A stretch of 64,000 bases of DNA. It comes from BOG-908 sp963692875 (GTDB taxonomy: Bacteria; Pseudomonadota; Alphaproteobacteria; Acetobacterales; Acetobacteraceae). The position numbers and the translations under genes were made by a program. The number at the start of each line of letters is the position of its first letter. Position 1 is the stretch's first letter. The stretch lies in the NCBI GenBank assembly GCA_965198755.1, contig OZ240673.1, forward strand, positions 3,410,001-3,474,000. The letters run 5' to 3'. Below, in pieces: positions 18,386 to 26,868 of the stretch. The notes under the pieces are model-generated. The model was not told where the DNA came from. It did not search any database and was given only the letters and a program-made list of their open reading frames with translations.

Positions 18386-18787
18386 TCATATCGAAGAGGG
18401 GGATATACGACAATCGAACCCGCCGGCGAGAACGCCCAAGCCGAGAGAGCGAGCGGTCGTGCCGCGACGGCCGAAGCGCGGCACGTCAAGGACGATAGCC
18501 TCGTAAGGGCCGAAGAACAGGTCGCCGACTGCCGAGCGACGTCGATAGGTGATCCAGCGCTGCGCGAGATGATAAGGCCGGTCGTGCAGCATGTGGCAGC
18601 GCTGACATAGGCTCTTCAGGTTGATCAGCCTGTTGTTCTCGGGATTGCTGTCGAGGTGCGCGGCAGCGAGCACGACGCGGGTCGTGCGCATCCGCGTCAC
18701 CTCCAGCAGGTCTGGCCAGCGTGCCAGCTTGCCGCGCCGACCGCGCCAGGTCGAGGTAGCCGAATAGTGCGACGGGAACCTGAGTCT
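18386..18787 (-). pseudogene. HNH endonuclease, N-terminally truncated
   Basis: The frame reads TWRGRRGKLARWPDLLEV, then TRMRTTRVVLAAAHLDSN, then LKSLCQRCHMLHDRPYH, an HNH motif (AAHLD...N...LCQRCH). The frame opens after a stop at 18788 and lacks the N-terminal zinc-binding half usual for this small alphaproteobacterial family. A GTG at 18700 gives only the C-terminal 104 codons. Confidence 0.7.
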
Positions 18788-18867
18788 CTATGCTGCGCAG
18801 CGTGCGATTGCGGAGGACTGGACGGCCATCTACGCCCGGTATGTTGAAGGCGTTGGAGGGTAGCGTC

Positions 18868-19580
18868 ATGTGCGGCCGCTTCGCCTCTCAGCTTCCGCCT
18901 GGGCTACTCCGCCGAGCTTTCGCGGTCCTCGTCGACATCCCGAACACGCCGCCTTCCTGGAACGTCGCACCACCCAGGCCGCGCTTGTCGTGCGCCGGCA
19001 CCCCGAGACAGGGGAGCGGCGCCTGGACGCGCTCCGCTGGGGCTTGGTGCCGCACGTCACCAAAGACCTGAAGGCCTGCAAGCGGCCAATCAACGCCCGC
19101 TCAGAAACGATCGCCAGCTCTGGCATGTTCCGCGGCGCATTGGCAGCCAGGCGCTGCCTGGTGCCGGCGAACGCCTTCTACGAATGGAAGGCCATGCCGG
19201 ACGGGAAGCAGCCCTATGCCATCCCCGGGCCAACGGTGCGCCGCTGGCGTTCGCCGGCCTGTGGGAGGGCTGGCGCGATCAAGCCGGCGAGGTATTCCGG
19301 ACGTTCACGGTCGCCACCACGTCCGCGAACGACGACATGGCGCCTCTGCACGACCGGATGCCGGTGATCCTGGATCCGGATGACTGGCCCGTATGGCTGG
19401 GCGAGGAACCGGCGAGCCCGCGGAGCCACTGCGCCCCGCCTCGCCTGGCACTGTGCGGCTGTGGCCCGTCAGTCGGCGGTGAACAGCGTCCGGAACAACG
19501 GGCAGGAACTGCTGAACGAAGCGACCGACGTGGCGCCGCTGACACCTGCGGAAGCTTTGGTCGACATCAATCCAGCCTGA
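18868..19580 (+). pseudogene. SRAP (YedK/HMCES-like) abasic-site crosslinking protein, several frameshifts
   Basis: Starts MCGRFASQ with the catalytic Cys2 and goes on in three changes of frame: PPSWNVAP, then LDALRWGLVPHVTKDLKA, INARSETI and PANAFYEWK, then LAFAGLWEGWRD, VATTSANDDMAPLHDRMPVIL, and finally VNSVRNNGQELLNEA. Every family motif is present, but at least three single-base indels break it. It should protect abasic sites during SOS; here it is dead unless the indels are assembly errors. Confidence 0.82.
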
Positions 19581-19684
19581 CTAATTGCGTCCAGCTCACC
19601 ACGGACGCCCGCAAAACGTATTTGGACGCCGTTGACCACAGGTTCGGCAGCGGCTTAGACATGAGGGAGCAATCGAACATTCCG

Positions 19685-20485
19685 ATGAGAAACGAGCGAC
19701 ATCCTAACGATCTAGTTGTTCCAAATCGGCATGTACGGAGCGGCATGTTCGTCGTTGCTCTGCTGAGTCACCCAGTCCAGGGCGCCACTGCCGGTCTACA
19801 TTCCGTCCAACTGACCGACCTCGGGAAAACCTGTGTTGCGGCGCCTGCGCAGCGCGACGAATGGGGCGATCTCGACAAGACCGATGATTGTCACGTGGTG
19901 CGTTCCGGTCCGGTTGCCGGAAGCAATCCGCCTCTTTACTTCCAGATGCAGGCCTACCTCCAGCCGGGTCAGCAATCGGATACGCGGATCACGCAATTTA
20001 CTTGGGGACGCGAGTTCAGCGTTGGCAGTCCCGATAATGACGGCGCAGGTGTCGCATTACTCAAGCCTGTCGGCGACCGACAGCAACTCGAGCTGCTTCA
20101 GGGCTGGAGCGGTGCAGACGCGGTCATCACGGACGTGCCGCGCGTTGTTCGCACGCCGCACGGCCCGATCCTGGTGGTTCGGATGGATGCGATAGTTTCC
20201 TCCGTGCCACAGCAAGACGTTGTATTGCGTTCTGCCGCCGGGCATTGGCGGGTGCTCGATACAGATCAGTGGATGAGTGCGATCACCGTGCCGCGAGGCA
20301 CGGCCCAGCGTCATGGTTCAGCGATGGATTGGCCGACGCTGCGCGCATTCGGCGCGTTCTGGCGCCCAAAGGACTCCGAATGCTGTCCGACGGGCGGCTC
20401 CTACATTGCGCAGCTCGATATCAAAGGGGTGAGCTTGCGTGTGAGGCGCGTCCGATACTGGAAAGGTGAGCATTCCTTTCCTTGA
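19685..20485 (+). CDS. hypothetical protein, possibly secreted
   Basis: 266 residues if ATG 19685 is used; 19661 and 19745 are alternatives, and the frame is open further upstream in the SRAP remnant. A short hydrophobic stretch MFVVALLSHPVQGATA could be a weak signal. The body is mixed alpha/beta with no motif I recognise (QAYLQPGQQSD, DAVITDVPRVVRTPHGPI, HWRVLDTDQW). Codon use fits coding. Its neighbours are decayed genes, so it may itself be a relic. Confidence 0.5.
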   Translation: MRNERHPNDLVVPNRHVRSGMFVVALLSHPVQGATAGLHSVQLTDLGKTCVAAPAQRDEWGDLDKTDDCHVVRSGPVAGSNPPLYFQMQAYLQPGQQSDTRITQFTWGREFSVGSPDNDGAGVALLKPVGDRQQLELLQGWSGADAVITDVPRVVRTPHGPILVVRMDAIVSSVPQQDVVLRSAAGHWRVLDTDQWMSAITVPRGTAQRHGSAMDWPTLRAFGAFWRPKDSECCPTGGSYIAQLDIKGVSLRVRRVRYWKGEHSFP

Positions 20486-20772
20486 AAGCGTGATCCTCAT
20501 CCGCAGGGAGGGAAACGAGGCAGTGGAGATGAGGTGAAATCGTCGATGGGCAGGCACAACGCAACAAGAAAATCTAATGACCTACGGACCTGTGAACCGG
20601 TTGAAGGGCGACGCATGTCCGAGGCCGGTTTATCAGGCAAATAGCAGCTTATTGCTATGGATCGCGCCGGTCGTATAGAGCCTACCGCTCTCGACATACA
20701 TGTTGTCGAGGGAAAGATTGAACGACAGAAGCAGCGAATCGCTTCCTTGGATGGACGGGGATTGTCGCTGCG
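20486..20772. other. gap with a possible coding relic
   Basis: A frame from 20657 reads IHVVEGKIERQKQRIASLDG, which resembles the helical N-terminus of a small family of alphaproteobacterial hypothetical proteins. It then runs into sequence of a different gene. I take it as a relic at best. Confidence 0.3.
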
Positions 20773-21525
20773 GTGGCTGCCATGCGCCGGCCCCGTCTTG
20801 CCGTGCGGCCAGTCGAGGGCCGGCTGGAGAGGGTCACGCGCGCGGTCGCTGGCATGGCGGTTCCGGCGACCTGGACTGATCCGGGCACCGACGCGGACTT
20901 ATCCAAAGCTTCCTTGACGGAGGAAGAGAGGCTGGTAGGTGCCTACGCTGCCGCCCTGGCGATCCCGGCGATGGCGGAGCCGGCGGCGGCGGCCCTGGCC
21001 GAGGCGCACGGGCTGTGCTGTCACCTGACCAACCTTGTGCTGGTGGACGAGGCAGGTGAGGCGCAGCAGGGCTTGCCGGCCCAGCGCAAGGTGGCGTTGT
21101 CCCTACCCCGGGCGCTGGCAGCGCCCGCGGGAATGGCAGCGAAGCCGATGCTCGCCAGGCGGCGCGCCCCGGCCGGCCCCTCCGGGATGGATCGCGCGGT
21201 GTTTGCCGCCGGCCGGGACCGCGGTTCGACGGCGCTTCGCGATGTTCTTGGGCAAATGGACTGGTCCGATCCGGAGCGGCTACGGCGCGGCGACCTGAGC
21301 GGCCTTGACCCGGCGGCCGCCGCTGCCCTGCGCTGGGCCACGCAGACGCCGGAAGTGCGGGCGCTCGCGGCGGCGATTGGGCTGGATCCGCTGTTGGTTG
21401 CGGTAGCTTTGCTGGCTTGCGCAGCGGCGCCGGCGCAGCGGGACGCGGCCCGTCTGTTCCGCGCCTTGCTTGGCGCGGCCGATCCCGGCTCGGTCGAGGC
21501 GGCGCGCCGTGCCGTCGGTTTGTGA
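20773..21525 (+). CDS. C-terminal fragment of a VIT/VWA-domain-like protein
   Basis: 250 residues. The stretch AEAHGLCCHLTNLVLVDEAGEAQQGLPAQRKVALSLP and the C-terminal helical region (LAAAIGLDPLLVAVALLACA) match the far C-terminal part of alphaproteobacterial VIT/von Willebrand A proteins as I remember them. The VIT and VWA (MIDAS) domains themselves are missing, so this is probably a truncated relic. Alanine-rich codon use is normal for the genome. Confidence 0.45.
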   Translation: MAAMRRPRLAVRPVEGRLERVTRAVAGMAVPATWTDPGTDADLSKASLTEEERLVGAYAAALAIPAMAEPAAAALAEAHGLCCHLTNLVLVDEAGEAQQGLPAQRKVALSLPRALAAPAGMAAKPMLARRRAPAGPSGMDRAVFAAGRDRGSTALRDVLGQMDWSDPERLRRGDLSGLDPAAAAALRWATQTPEVRALAAAIGLDPLLVAVALLACAAAPAQRDAARLFRALLGAADPGSVEAARRAVGL

Positions 21526-22142
21526 CGTTGGATGGGTCCAGCGGCGTCGGTAGCGCCATCACCCGGCACCCGCTGGGCGCCGCCTTGCCGTTGTGCAAAA
21601 CCAATCTCGGCGCGCGTATGCGTCAGTCAGCGGCATTGCTTAGGAATGCGGAGCCGGCTGCTCGATATCGGGGGCCGCGCTGACGCAGGGCTATGTCGTA
21701 GGCCGCCGAGTTCGTCATTGCCCAGCCGCTCATCTGATGTCTGCTTCCTACGAGCTGCCTTCCCAGAGCAGACAGGCCGCTATCGGCCACCCTCAACCAG
21801 GATCGATCTTTTGCGGTGGAAGGCTGACTTCTTGCATTGGGGATGGTGTGTGCGACGTGGCTCTGCTGGAGCAGTGTGCATGAGAGTGATGGCCTTGCGT
21901 AACCGGCTAGGGTTCATGGCGATCCTAGCCGCGGGCTGGCCGGTACCGGAGCGATGGCGCAGGATTCCGCCGGAACCCCGGTTTCCGATCCTGCTCCACA
22001 AGGTGTTCAGCTCGATCTGGCGAAGACATTCCACACGCGTTCAGCTGTGTCCCCCCGCCGAGGGTCGCCTTGCGCGGGTGAAGTGCTGATTGCGAGTCTG
22101 CGCTCTTAAGGAGGTCCTTATGAGCACGCTTAGCAGCACAGC
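21526..22142. other. 617-base gap, no convincing gene
   Basis: A 185-codon frame (21532-22089) is open but rich in Arg, Pro and Ser with no domain features, and an opposite frame is equally unconvincing. AAGGAGGTCC at 22109-22118 is probably the ribosome site that belonged to the IS66 first gene. Confidence 0.5.
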
Positions 22143-22495
22143 ATGGCCCAGATAACCTTGCTGACGGGGCCTGAGCGTCGGCGCCGGTGGAGCGACGAGG
22201 AGCGGGAGCAGATTTTAGCGGCCGCATTTGCACCGGGTGCTGTCGTTGCGAACATTTCTCGCCAATTCGAGGTTTCCACAGCCTGATCTACAAATGGCGG
22301 GAGCAGGCCTTGGCGGCGGGCCAGTTTGGGGCGGCCTTTGCGCTGGCTGTTCTGGCTGGAGAACCGGTGCTCATGAAAGAGCCGGAGCAGGAGCCTGCGG
22401 CGATCCTCGTCGAATTGGCCAACGGGTCACGGGTGAAGATCAGCCGCCACGCTTCGTCCGAACTGGTTACGTCTGTCCTGCGGGCGTTGCGATGA
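22143..22495 (+). pseudogene. IS66 TnpA (OrfA), one-base deletion
   Basis: MAQITLLTGPERRRRW...NISRQFEVSTA is followed by TGA. Shifting one base near 22280 restores SLIYKWREQALAAGQFGAAFALAVLAGE to the normal end. This is the small helix-turn-helix protein of IS66. Confidence 0.85.
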
Positions 22496-22974
22496 TCCCG
22501 ATCGGCAGCGGGGTGCGCATCTGGATCGCGACCGGGCACACCGACATGCGCCGCGGCTTGAACGGCCTGGCGCGGCAAGTGCAGGAGGGCCTCGGGCGGG
22601 ATCCGTTTGCGGGCGACGTGTTCGTGTTCCGCGGCCGCAGCGGTTCTCTGATCAAGGCGCTGTGGCATGATGGGATCGGGTTGTGGCTGTATGCCAAGCG
22701 GCTTGACCGCGGCCGCTTTGTCTGGCCGCAGACGGTGGACGGCGTGGTTGCGCTGACCGCAGGTCAGATGAGCTATCTTCTGGAAGCGATCGACTGGCGC
22801 AACCCGCAGCACACCTGGCGCCCGGAGCTTGCCCTTATGGCGGCTACGGCAAGCTGTAGAGGCCGGCCGAAGTCCCGGCGTCATTCTGGAAGCAGGGTGT
22901 TGGGCGCACGCGCGCCGCAAGTTCTTTGTGCTGGCCGACATTGGATCGGCTGCGCGACGCAAGGCGCAAAGTAG
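22492..22974 (+). CDS. IS66 TnpB, C-terminally altered
   Basis: MIPIGSGVRIWIATGHTDMR through AGQMSYLLEAIDWRNPQHTW is a complete TnpB core, the IS66 Orf2 family. Its ATG overlaps the tnpA stop. The natural stop is lost, and the frame runs on into out-of-frame tnpC sequence for about 45 codons, so the product would carry a nonsense tail. Confidence 0.85.
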   Translation: MIPIGSGVRIWIATGHTDMRRGLNGLARQVQEGLGRDPFAGDVFVFRGRSGSLIKALWHDGIGLWLYAKRLDRGRFVWPQTVDGVVALTAGQMSYLLEAIDWRNPQHTWRPELALMAATASCRGRPKSRRHSGSRVLGARAPQVLCAGRHWIGCATQGAK

Positions 22975-22976
22975 TA

Positions 22977-24146
22977 CCACTGAGCAGTTTTTTTGACTCA
23001 TGCGGCTGATTGGGGATTCCGGCGCGGGCTGATCCTGTGATTCTGTGGTGATCCATCTGTTTTGGAGGATCCGATGTCAGGCCGCGCTCTCGACATTTGC
23101 ATTGACCGGTCGGCTGACGAGCTGCGCCGGCTAGCACGTAGGCAGGCTGATCCGGCGGCGTCGGCGCGGATGTATGCGATCGCCAACGCGTTGGACGGCA
23201 TGTCGCGGGCCGAGGCGGCGCGGCTGGCCGGGATGGAGCGCCAGGCGTTGCGTGATGCGGTCGTGCGATACAATGCTGAAGGTCTCGACGGCTTGCACGA
23301 CCGGCCGCGATCGGGCCGCAAGCCGCGGCTGACCGAGGCCGAGCGGGCCGAATTGTCAAAGCTCATCGCCGATGGTCCCGATGTCGAGGCGAGCGGCCTG
23401 TCGGCATGGACGCTGGCCGATCTGTGCGCCGAGATAAAGCAGCGCTGGGCGAAGACGCTGCATCCGGCCAGCCTGTCGCGCGTGGTCCGCAAGCTGGGCT
23501 TCTCCCGGCAGAAGGCCAGGCAGGTGCATCCGCAAAGCAACAAGGAAGCACAGGAAGCTTTCCAAAAAGGGGGCTTCAGGCGGCGGTCGATGCAGCACGC
23601 GCCGCTCAGTCAGACAAGCGTCTGACGCTCTGGTTCGAGGATGAAGCCCGCGTTGGCCAGAAAGGGCGCACCTGCCACCGCTGGTGGACGCGCGGCCAGC
23701 GGCCACCGGGCTTGTGCGACCAGCGCTACACCTGGGTGCACATGCTGGCCGCGGTCCAGCCTGCAACCGGCGAGGATTTCTGCCTCGTCATGCCGGAAAT
23801 CTCGACTGAGGTCATGAACACCTTTCTCGCCGGGTTCAGCGCCACGCGTGCGGCCGACGAACACGCACTGATGGTCATGGACGGCGCCGGCTGGCATCGA
23901 TCCGGCGAACTCGACGTGCCCGACAATGTCAGCCTAGTGATCCTGCCTGCCTACAGCCCGGAGCTGAACCCGATCGAACGAGTCTGGCTATATCTGCGCG
24001 AGCGGCATCTCTCGCATCGCTTGCTCGACAGCTATCATGACATCGTCAGCGCCTGCTGCACGGCATGGAACAAACTTACCGCAGAACGCCTACAGTCGCT
24101 GACGAGCTACCCCTACCTGGAACAGATCAAGTGTTAGGCTCAGTGG
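22977..24146 (+). mobile_element. IS630-family element inserted in the IS66 tnpC
   Basis: Terminal inverted repeats CCACTGAGC (22977-22985) and GCTCAGTGG (24138-24146) are flanked by TA on both sides (22975-22976 and 24147-24148), the expected IS630 target duplication. The host sequence on either side is IS66 tnpC. Confidence 0.88.
23074..24137 (+). pseudogene. IS630-family transposase, one-base deletion
   Basis: MSGRALDICIDRSADELRR begins after TTTTGGAGGATCCG, a good ribosome site. The helix-turn-helix domain runs to EAQEAFQK, where CCAAAAAGGGGGCTT (23562-23576) moves the frame. The DDE part continues as LQAAVDAARAAQSDKRLTLW with FEDEARVGQKGR, VMDGAGWHRS and LPAYSPELNPIERVWLYLRE. One base is missing in the A5-G5 run. 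Either the gene is dead or a -1 slip at this run restores it; the run is not a canonical heptamer. Confidence 0.83.
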
Positions 24147-24148
24147 TA

Positions 24149-24664
24149 TAAGCCAATGTGTGATATCGCCGCTTTGCTTGCAAGCGGTTCAGCGCATCGA
24201 CAGACTGTTCGAAATCGAGCGTGACATCAACGGATGTAGTGCGGAACGGCGCCAAAGCGTGCGCGAGGAGTTTAGCAAGCCTCTGGTGGCCGACCTGCAC
24301 AGCTGAATGATTGCCGAACGCAAAAAGCCGTCGAGCGGCAACGACGTTACAAAAGCGATGGACTACATGCTGAAGCGTTGGGCGGTGTTTGCCCGGTTCC
24401 TCGATAATGGACGCGCCCGAATGCGGCCTGCGCGGCATTGCCCTCGGCCGCAAGTCCTGGCTGTTCGCCGGATCCGATCGAGGTGGCCAGAGAGCCGCGC
24501 TGATGTACAGCCTGGTCGTCAGCGCCAAGATGAACGACATCGACCCGCAAGCCTGGCTGGCCCATGTTCTGGCCAACATCGCACAGCATCCGGTCAGCCG
24601 GCTGGATGAACTCCTGCCTTGGAACTGGCGCGCGCCCGATGCCCTGACGCAAAAGGCCGCCTGA
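24149..24664 (+). pseudogene. IS66 TnpC, C-terminal fragment
   Basis: Translating across one frame change gives QRIDRLFEIERDINGCSAER, AMDYMLKRWAVFARFLD and LRGIALGRKSWLFAGSDRGG, with the end SRLDELLPWNWRAPDA. This is the conserved C-terminal region of the IS66 transposase, cut off on its left by the IS630 insertion and an older deletion. Confidence 0.82.
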
Positions 24665-24689
24665 CCAGCGCCGCGGTGCTCACCGGATG

Positions 24690-25083
24690 GATAACCCTGT
24701 CATAGAAGGTGGATTGCGACAGGCCCATCAGCTGGCAGCCTTTGCTGACGGAGATGCCGCAGGGCCGGTGACGACGCAGGTGCTCCCGCCTGTCGGCCGG
24801 GGACCATGCTTCAAAGCCCCTTTTATATTAGAAGCTCAATCTCCAGTGCCTGTCGGCCAACCATCCGCTCGAGTGCCGCGATCTTGGCCTCATACTCCTG
24901 CAGCAGATCAGTCGCCTGCACATCGTCATCGAGCGCGCCGGCCTCGAACTTGCCAACCCATATGCGGATCAGCTGGCGGGAGATGTCGTGCCGCTGCGAC
25001 AATGCATGCAGCGTCTCGCCAGCAAGATACTCCTCGGCAACCTGGCGCTTGAACGCGGCGCTGTGTGAGCGATGCTTCGTCAT
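24690..25083 (-). pseudogene. IS3-family remnant: OrfA and a scrap of OrfB
   Basis: OrfA starts at 25083 (MTKHRSHSAAFKRQVAEEYL) and carries a helix-turn-helix and the leucine-zipper-like end DLLQEYEAKIAALERMVGRQ, stopping at 24823. Beyond it the minus strand encodes GISVSKGCQLMGLSQSTFYD in another frame, the N-terminus of OrfB. The integrase domain is absent. Confidence 0.78.
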
Positions 25084-25173
25084 GGCTTCCATCCTCCGGA
25101 AGCCCAGCAAGGGGGCTCAATTCAAATCGTCCGATCTGTCCACTTCCAGGGGCGCACTCCACTTTCCGGAGAG

Positions 25174-25234
25174 CACGCGACAGCGGAGTAAAAAGTTTTT
25201 TGGTCCTTTTTTTCAAACAGGACTGCTTCCTTTC
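25174..25234. repeat. dispersed palindromic intergenic element, copy g (right half)
   Basis: GCGACAGCGGAGTAAAAAG, TTTTTTGGTCC, stem-loop, GGACTGCTTCC. It is the last copy on the left; none is seen again until 57963. Confidence 0.78.
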
Positions 25235-25296
25235 CACGAGCCAGCATCCACGCCCGTTGGCCGATCATCGCAGTCTCTCGCCGCTCTGGCGGTGCT

Positions 25297-25674
25297 TCAA
25301 GCGTGGGCCGCAACACGATCGCGAAGCCGGGCTGCGAAGGTCGCGCGCTCCTCGTCGAAATGCCGCTTGGCCTTGGGGCTTAGCCGGTCACTGGTCCAGA
25401 TAGGCAGGTGCTCAATGACGATGCGCACCTCTCGCACGTCCCGAAGCGCGCCGACCCCTTCGACGATCGCGTTGGTGATGCGGAACTCGAACAGGCAGGT
25501 GGGGTCGGTAAAGGTCAGCGACACGTGGGCCACGTCCTCCTGCATCACCGCGTAGTTGACGATCCCCATGTCGACGATCGACAGGCCCTTGCCGGCCAAG
25601 CACATGCACGGGTCTTCAACCAGCATCAGGACCGCGTGCACCGCCGCTTCGGCTGCATTGCGCGCGGGCGTCAT
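25297..25674 (-). CDS. MIP18/DUF59-family protein (PaaD/SufT-like)
   Basis: 125 residues from the ATG that overlaps the stop of the amidohydrolase gene (ATGA, 25671-25674). The domain shows LVEDPCMCLAGKGLSIVDMG, LTFTDPTCLFEF and ALRDVREVRIVIEH. Members help assemble or insert metal or Fe-S centres. In some propane/alkane monooxygenase operons an amidohydrolase is followed by such a protein. No diiron monooxygenase is visible here, so the client may be the amidohydrolase or an enzyme elsewhere. It is the last gene of the catabolic block. Confidence 0.82.
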   Translation of the reverse strand: MTPARNAAEAAVHAVLMLVEDPCMCLAGKGLSIVDMGIVNYAVMQEDVAHVSLTFTDPTCLFEFRITNAIVEGVGALRDVREVRIVIEHLPIWTSDRLSPKAKRHFDEERATFAARLRDRVAAHA

Positions 25675-26843
25675 GCCGGGCCTCGGCTCGCCGTCCACGG
25701 CCGTCGCAGCCCATGTTCCGCCCGGTAGCGCGAGAAGCGGTCGTCGGCGATCGCGATCCGTCGTCCGGGGATGTCGATGCCGTGAAGGCGGGCGAAATTG
25801 CCGCCCATGATCGCATCCCGGTCGGCTTGGGTCAGCGTGAAGCTGGGGTCGGTGCCCGAAAAGGGCGTGTGGCGCTCGAACGCCTCGATGACCCAGCGCG
25901 GGTGCGGGCCGGTGGCGGCGGAAGAATACATCAGCCGGTCGACACCCACGTTGGTCATAAGCGTGTAGAGGAAGGAGTCGAACCGCGGCGGATCAATGAT
26001 GGCCCAAAGCATAGGTCCTTCCAGCACGGCCGTGACGTTGGGGTACTCGCGCATCAGCAGCACGGTGTTCTCTACCAGCGCCCAGCCCGCATGCACGAGA
26101 TGAAAGGTCAAGTCCGGATAGCGCTTGGCGGCACCGGCGATATCGTTGATGCCGTAGTAGGACTTTTCCTTGAGCGGTTCGTCGTCATACTCCAGGAGCT
26201 TGTGGACCGCGACATGCTTGACGCCCAGATCGCGCAGATGGTCGATGATCGGGAAGGCGACCTTCTGATCATCCATGTGCCAGCCGGTGACCTTTTTCGT
26301 CGTCTGGTTCAGACCCCTCGGGTACAGCTTGATGCCGTCCGCACCTTGCGCCACGACGTCGTTGGCGAGCGCGATGACCTGCTCGCGCGATTGGCTCAGA
26401 TCCAGGCCAGCATACCAGATGACCCGATCAGGATAATGTTTCTTGAGGTACGCTCCCTTGGCATTGGTGACGAGCCCGTCCCGCGTAAAATCGGTCAGGA
26501 TCACCGAGTGCATGCAGACGAGGTCGGTCGTGCTTTCCAGGAGCATTGTGTCGATGAACTCCTCGGGCTGCCAATCATGCGCCCATTGTTCCACCGTCAG
26601 CCGATGCTCGGGCGGATTGCATATGAGATGGTAATTGTAGGCGCCGGCGATCGGCGACGCTCGGTTGTAATAATTGTTAAGATCGAAGTTATAGGCGTGC
26701 GCCACCGCATCGATGATGAAGCCGGACGGCGGCTTGCTTGGCTGTCGCGTCTGCGCCGCAACGGTCGCGCCCGTGGCAACGAGCGGCGCCGCGGCAAAGC
26801 CGCCAAGAACGGCACGTCGGGATGGCATCAGGGCTTCGTCCAT
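25671..26843 (-). CDS. Tat-exported amidohydrolase-2 family protein
   Basis: 390 residues. The N-terminus SRRAVLGGFAAAPLVATGATVAA is a twin-arginine-like signal. The catalytic barrel shows FIIDAVAHAYNF, DGIKLYPRG, KHVAVHKLLEYDDEPLKEKS, LTFHLVHAGWA, and YSSAATGPHPRW near the C-terminus. It has one metal-type histidine (VAHAYN) and the central histidines of the family. Possible activities are decarboxylation or hydrolysis of a cyclic acid. It starts 25 bases after the RidA-like gene and is translationally coupled to the MIP18 gene. Confidence 0.8.
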   Translation of the reverse strand: MDEALMPSRRAVLGGFAAAPLVATGATVAAQTRQPSKPPSGFIIDAVAHAYNFDLNNYYNRASPIAGAYNYHLICNPPEHRLTVEQWAHDWQPEEFIDTMLLESTTDLVCMHSVILTDFTRDGLVTNAKGAYLKKHYPDRVIWYAGLDLSQSREQVIALANDVVAQGADGIKLYPRGLNQTTKKVTGWHMDDQKVAFPIIDHLRDLGVKHVAVHKLLEYDDEPLKEKSYYGINDIAGAAKRYPDLTFHLVHAGWALVENTVLLMREYPNVTAVLEGPMLWAIIDPPRFDSFLYTLMTNVGVDRLMYSSAATGPHPRWVIEAFERHTPFSGTDPSFTLTQADRDAIMGGNFARLHGIDIPGRRIAIADDRFSRYRAEHGLRRPWTASRGPA

Positions 26844-26868
26844 GGATCATCTCCTGTTGTCGGTGCCT

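Larger units (their letters stand above)
22143..24664 (+). mobile_element. IS66-family remnant interrupted by an IS630 element
   Basis: The order is tnpA (frameshifted), tnpB, a short N-proximal scrap of tnpC (22850-22975), the IS630 insertion (22977-24146), then the C-terminal quarter of tnpC (24149-24664). Most of tnpC is deleted, so the element cannot move itself. No clean terminal repeats could be drawn. Confidence 0.85.

Noticed and set aside
21532..22089. 185-codon plus-strand frame
   Set aside because: No domain, poor amino-acid balance, and equally long frames exist on the other strand.
23562..23576. Programmed -1 frameshift in the first IS630 transposase
   Set aside because: The run is CCAAAAAGGGGG, not a standard X-XXY-YYZ heptamer; a one-base deletion is the simpler explanation.
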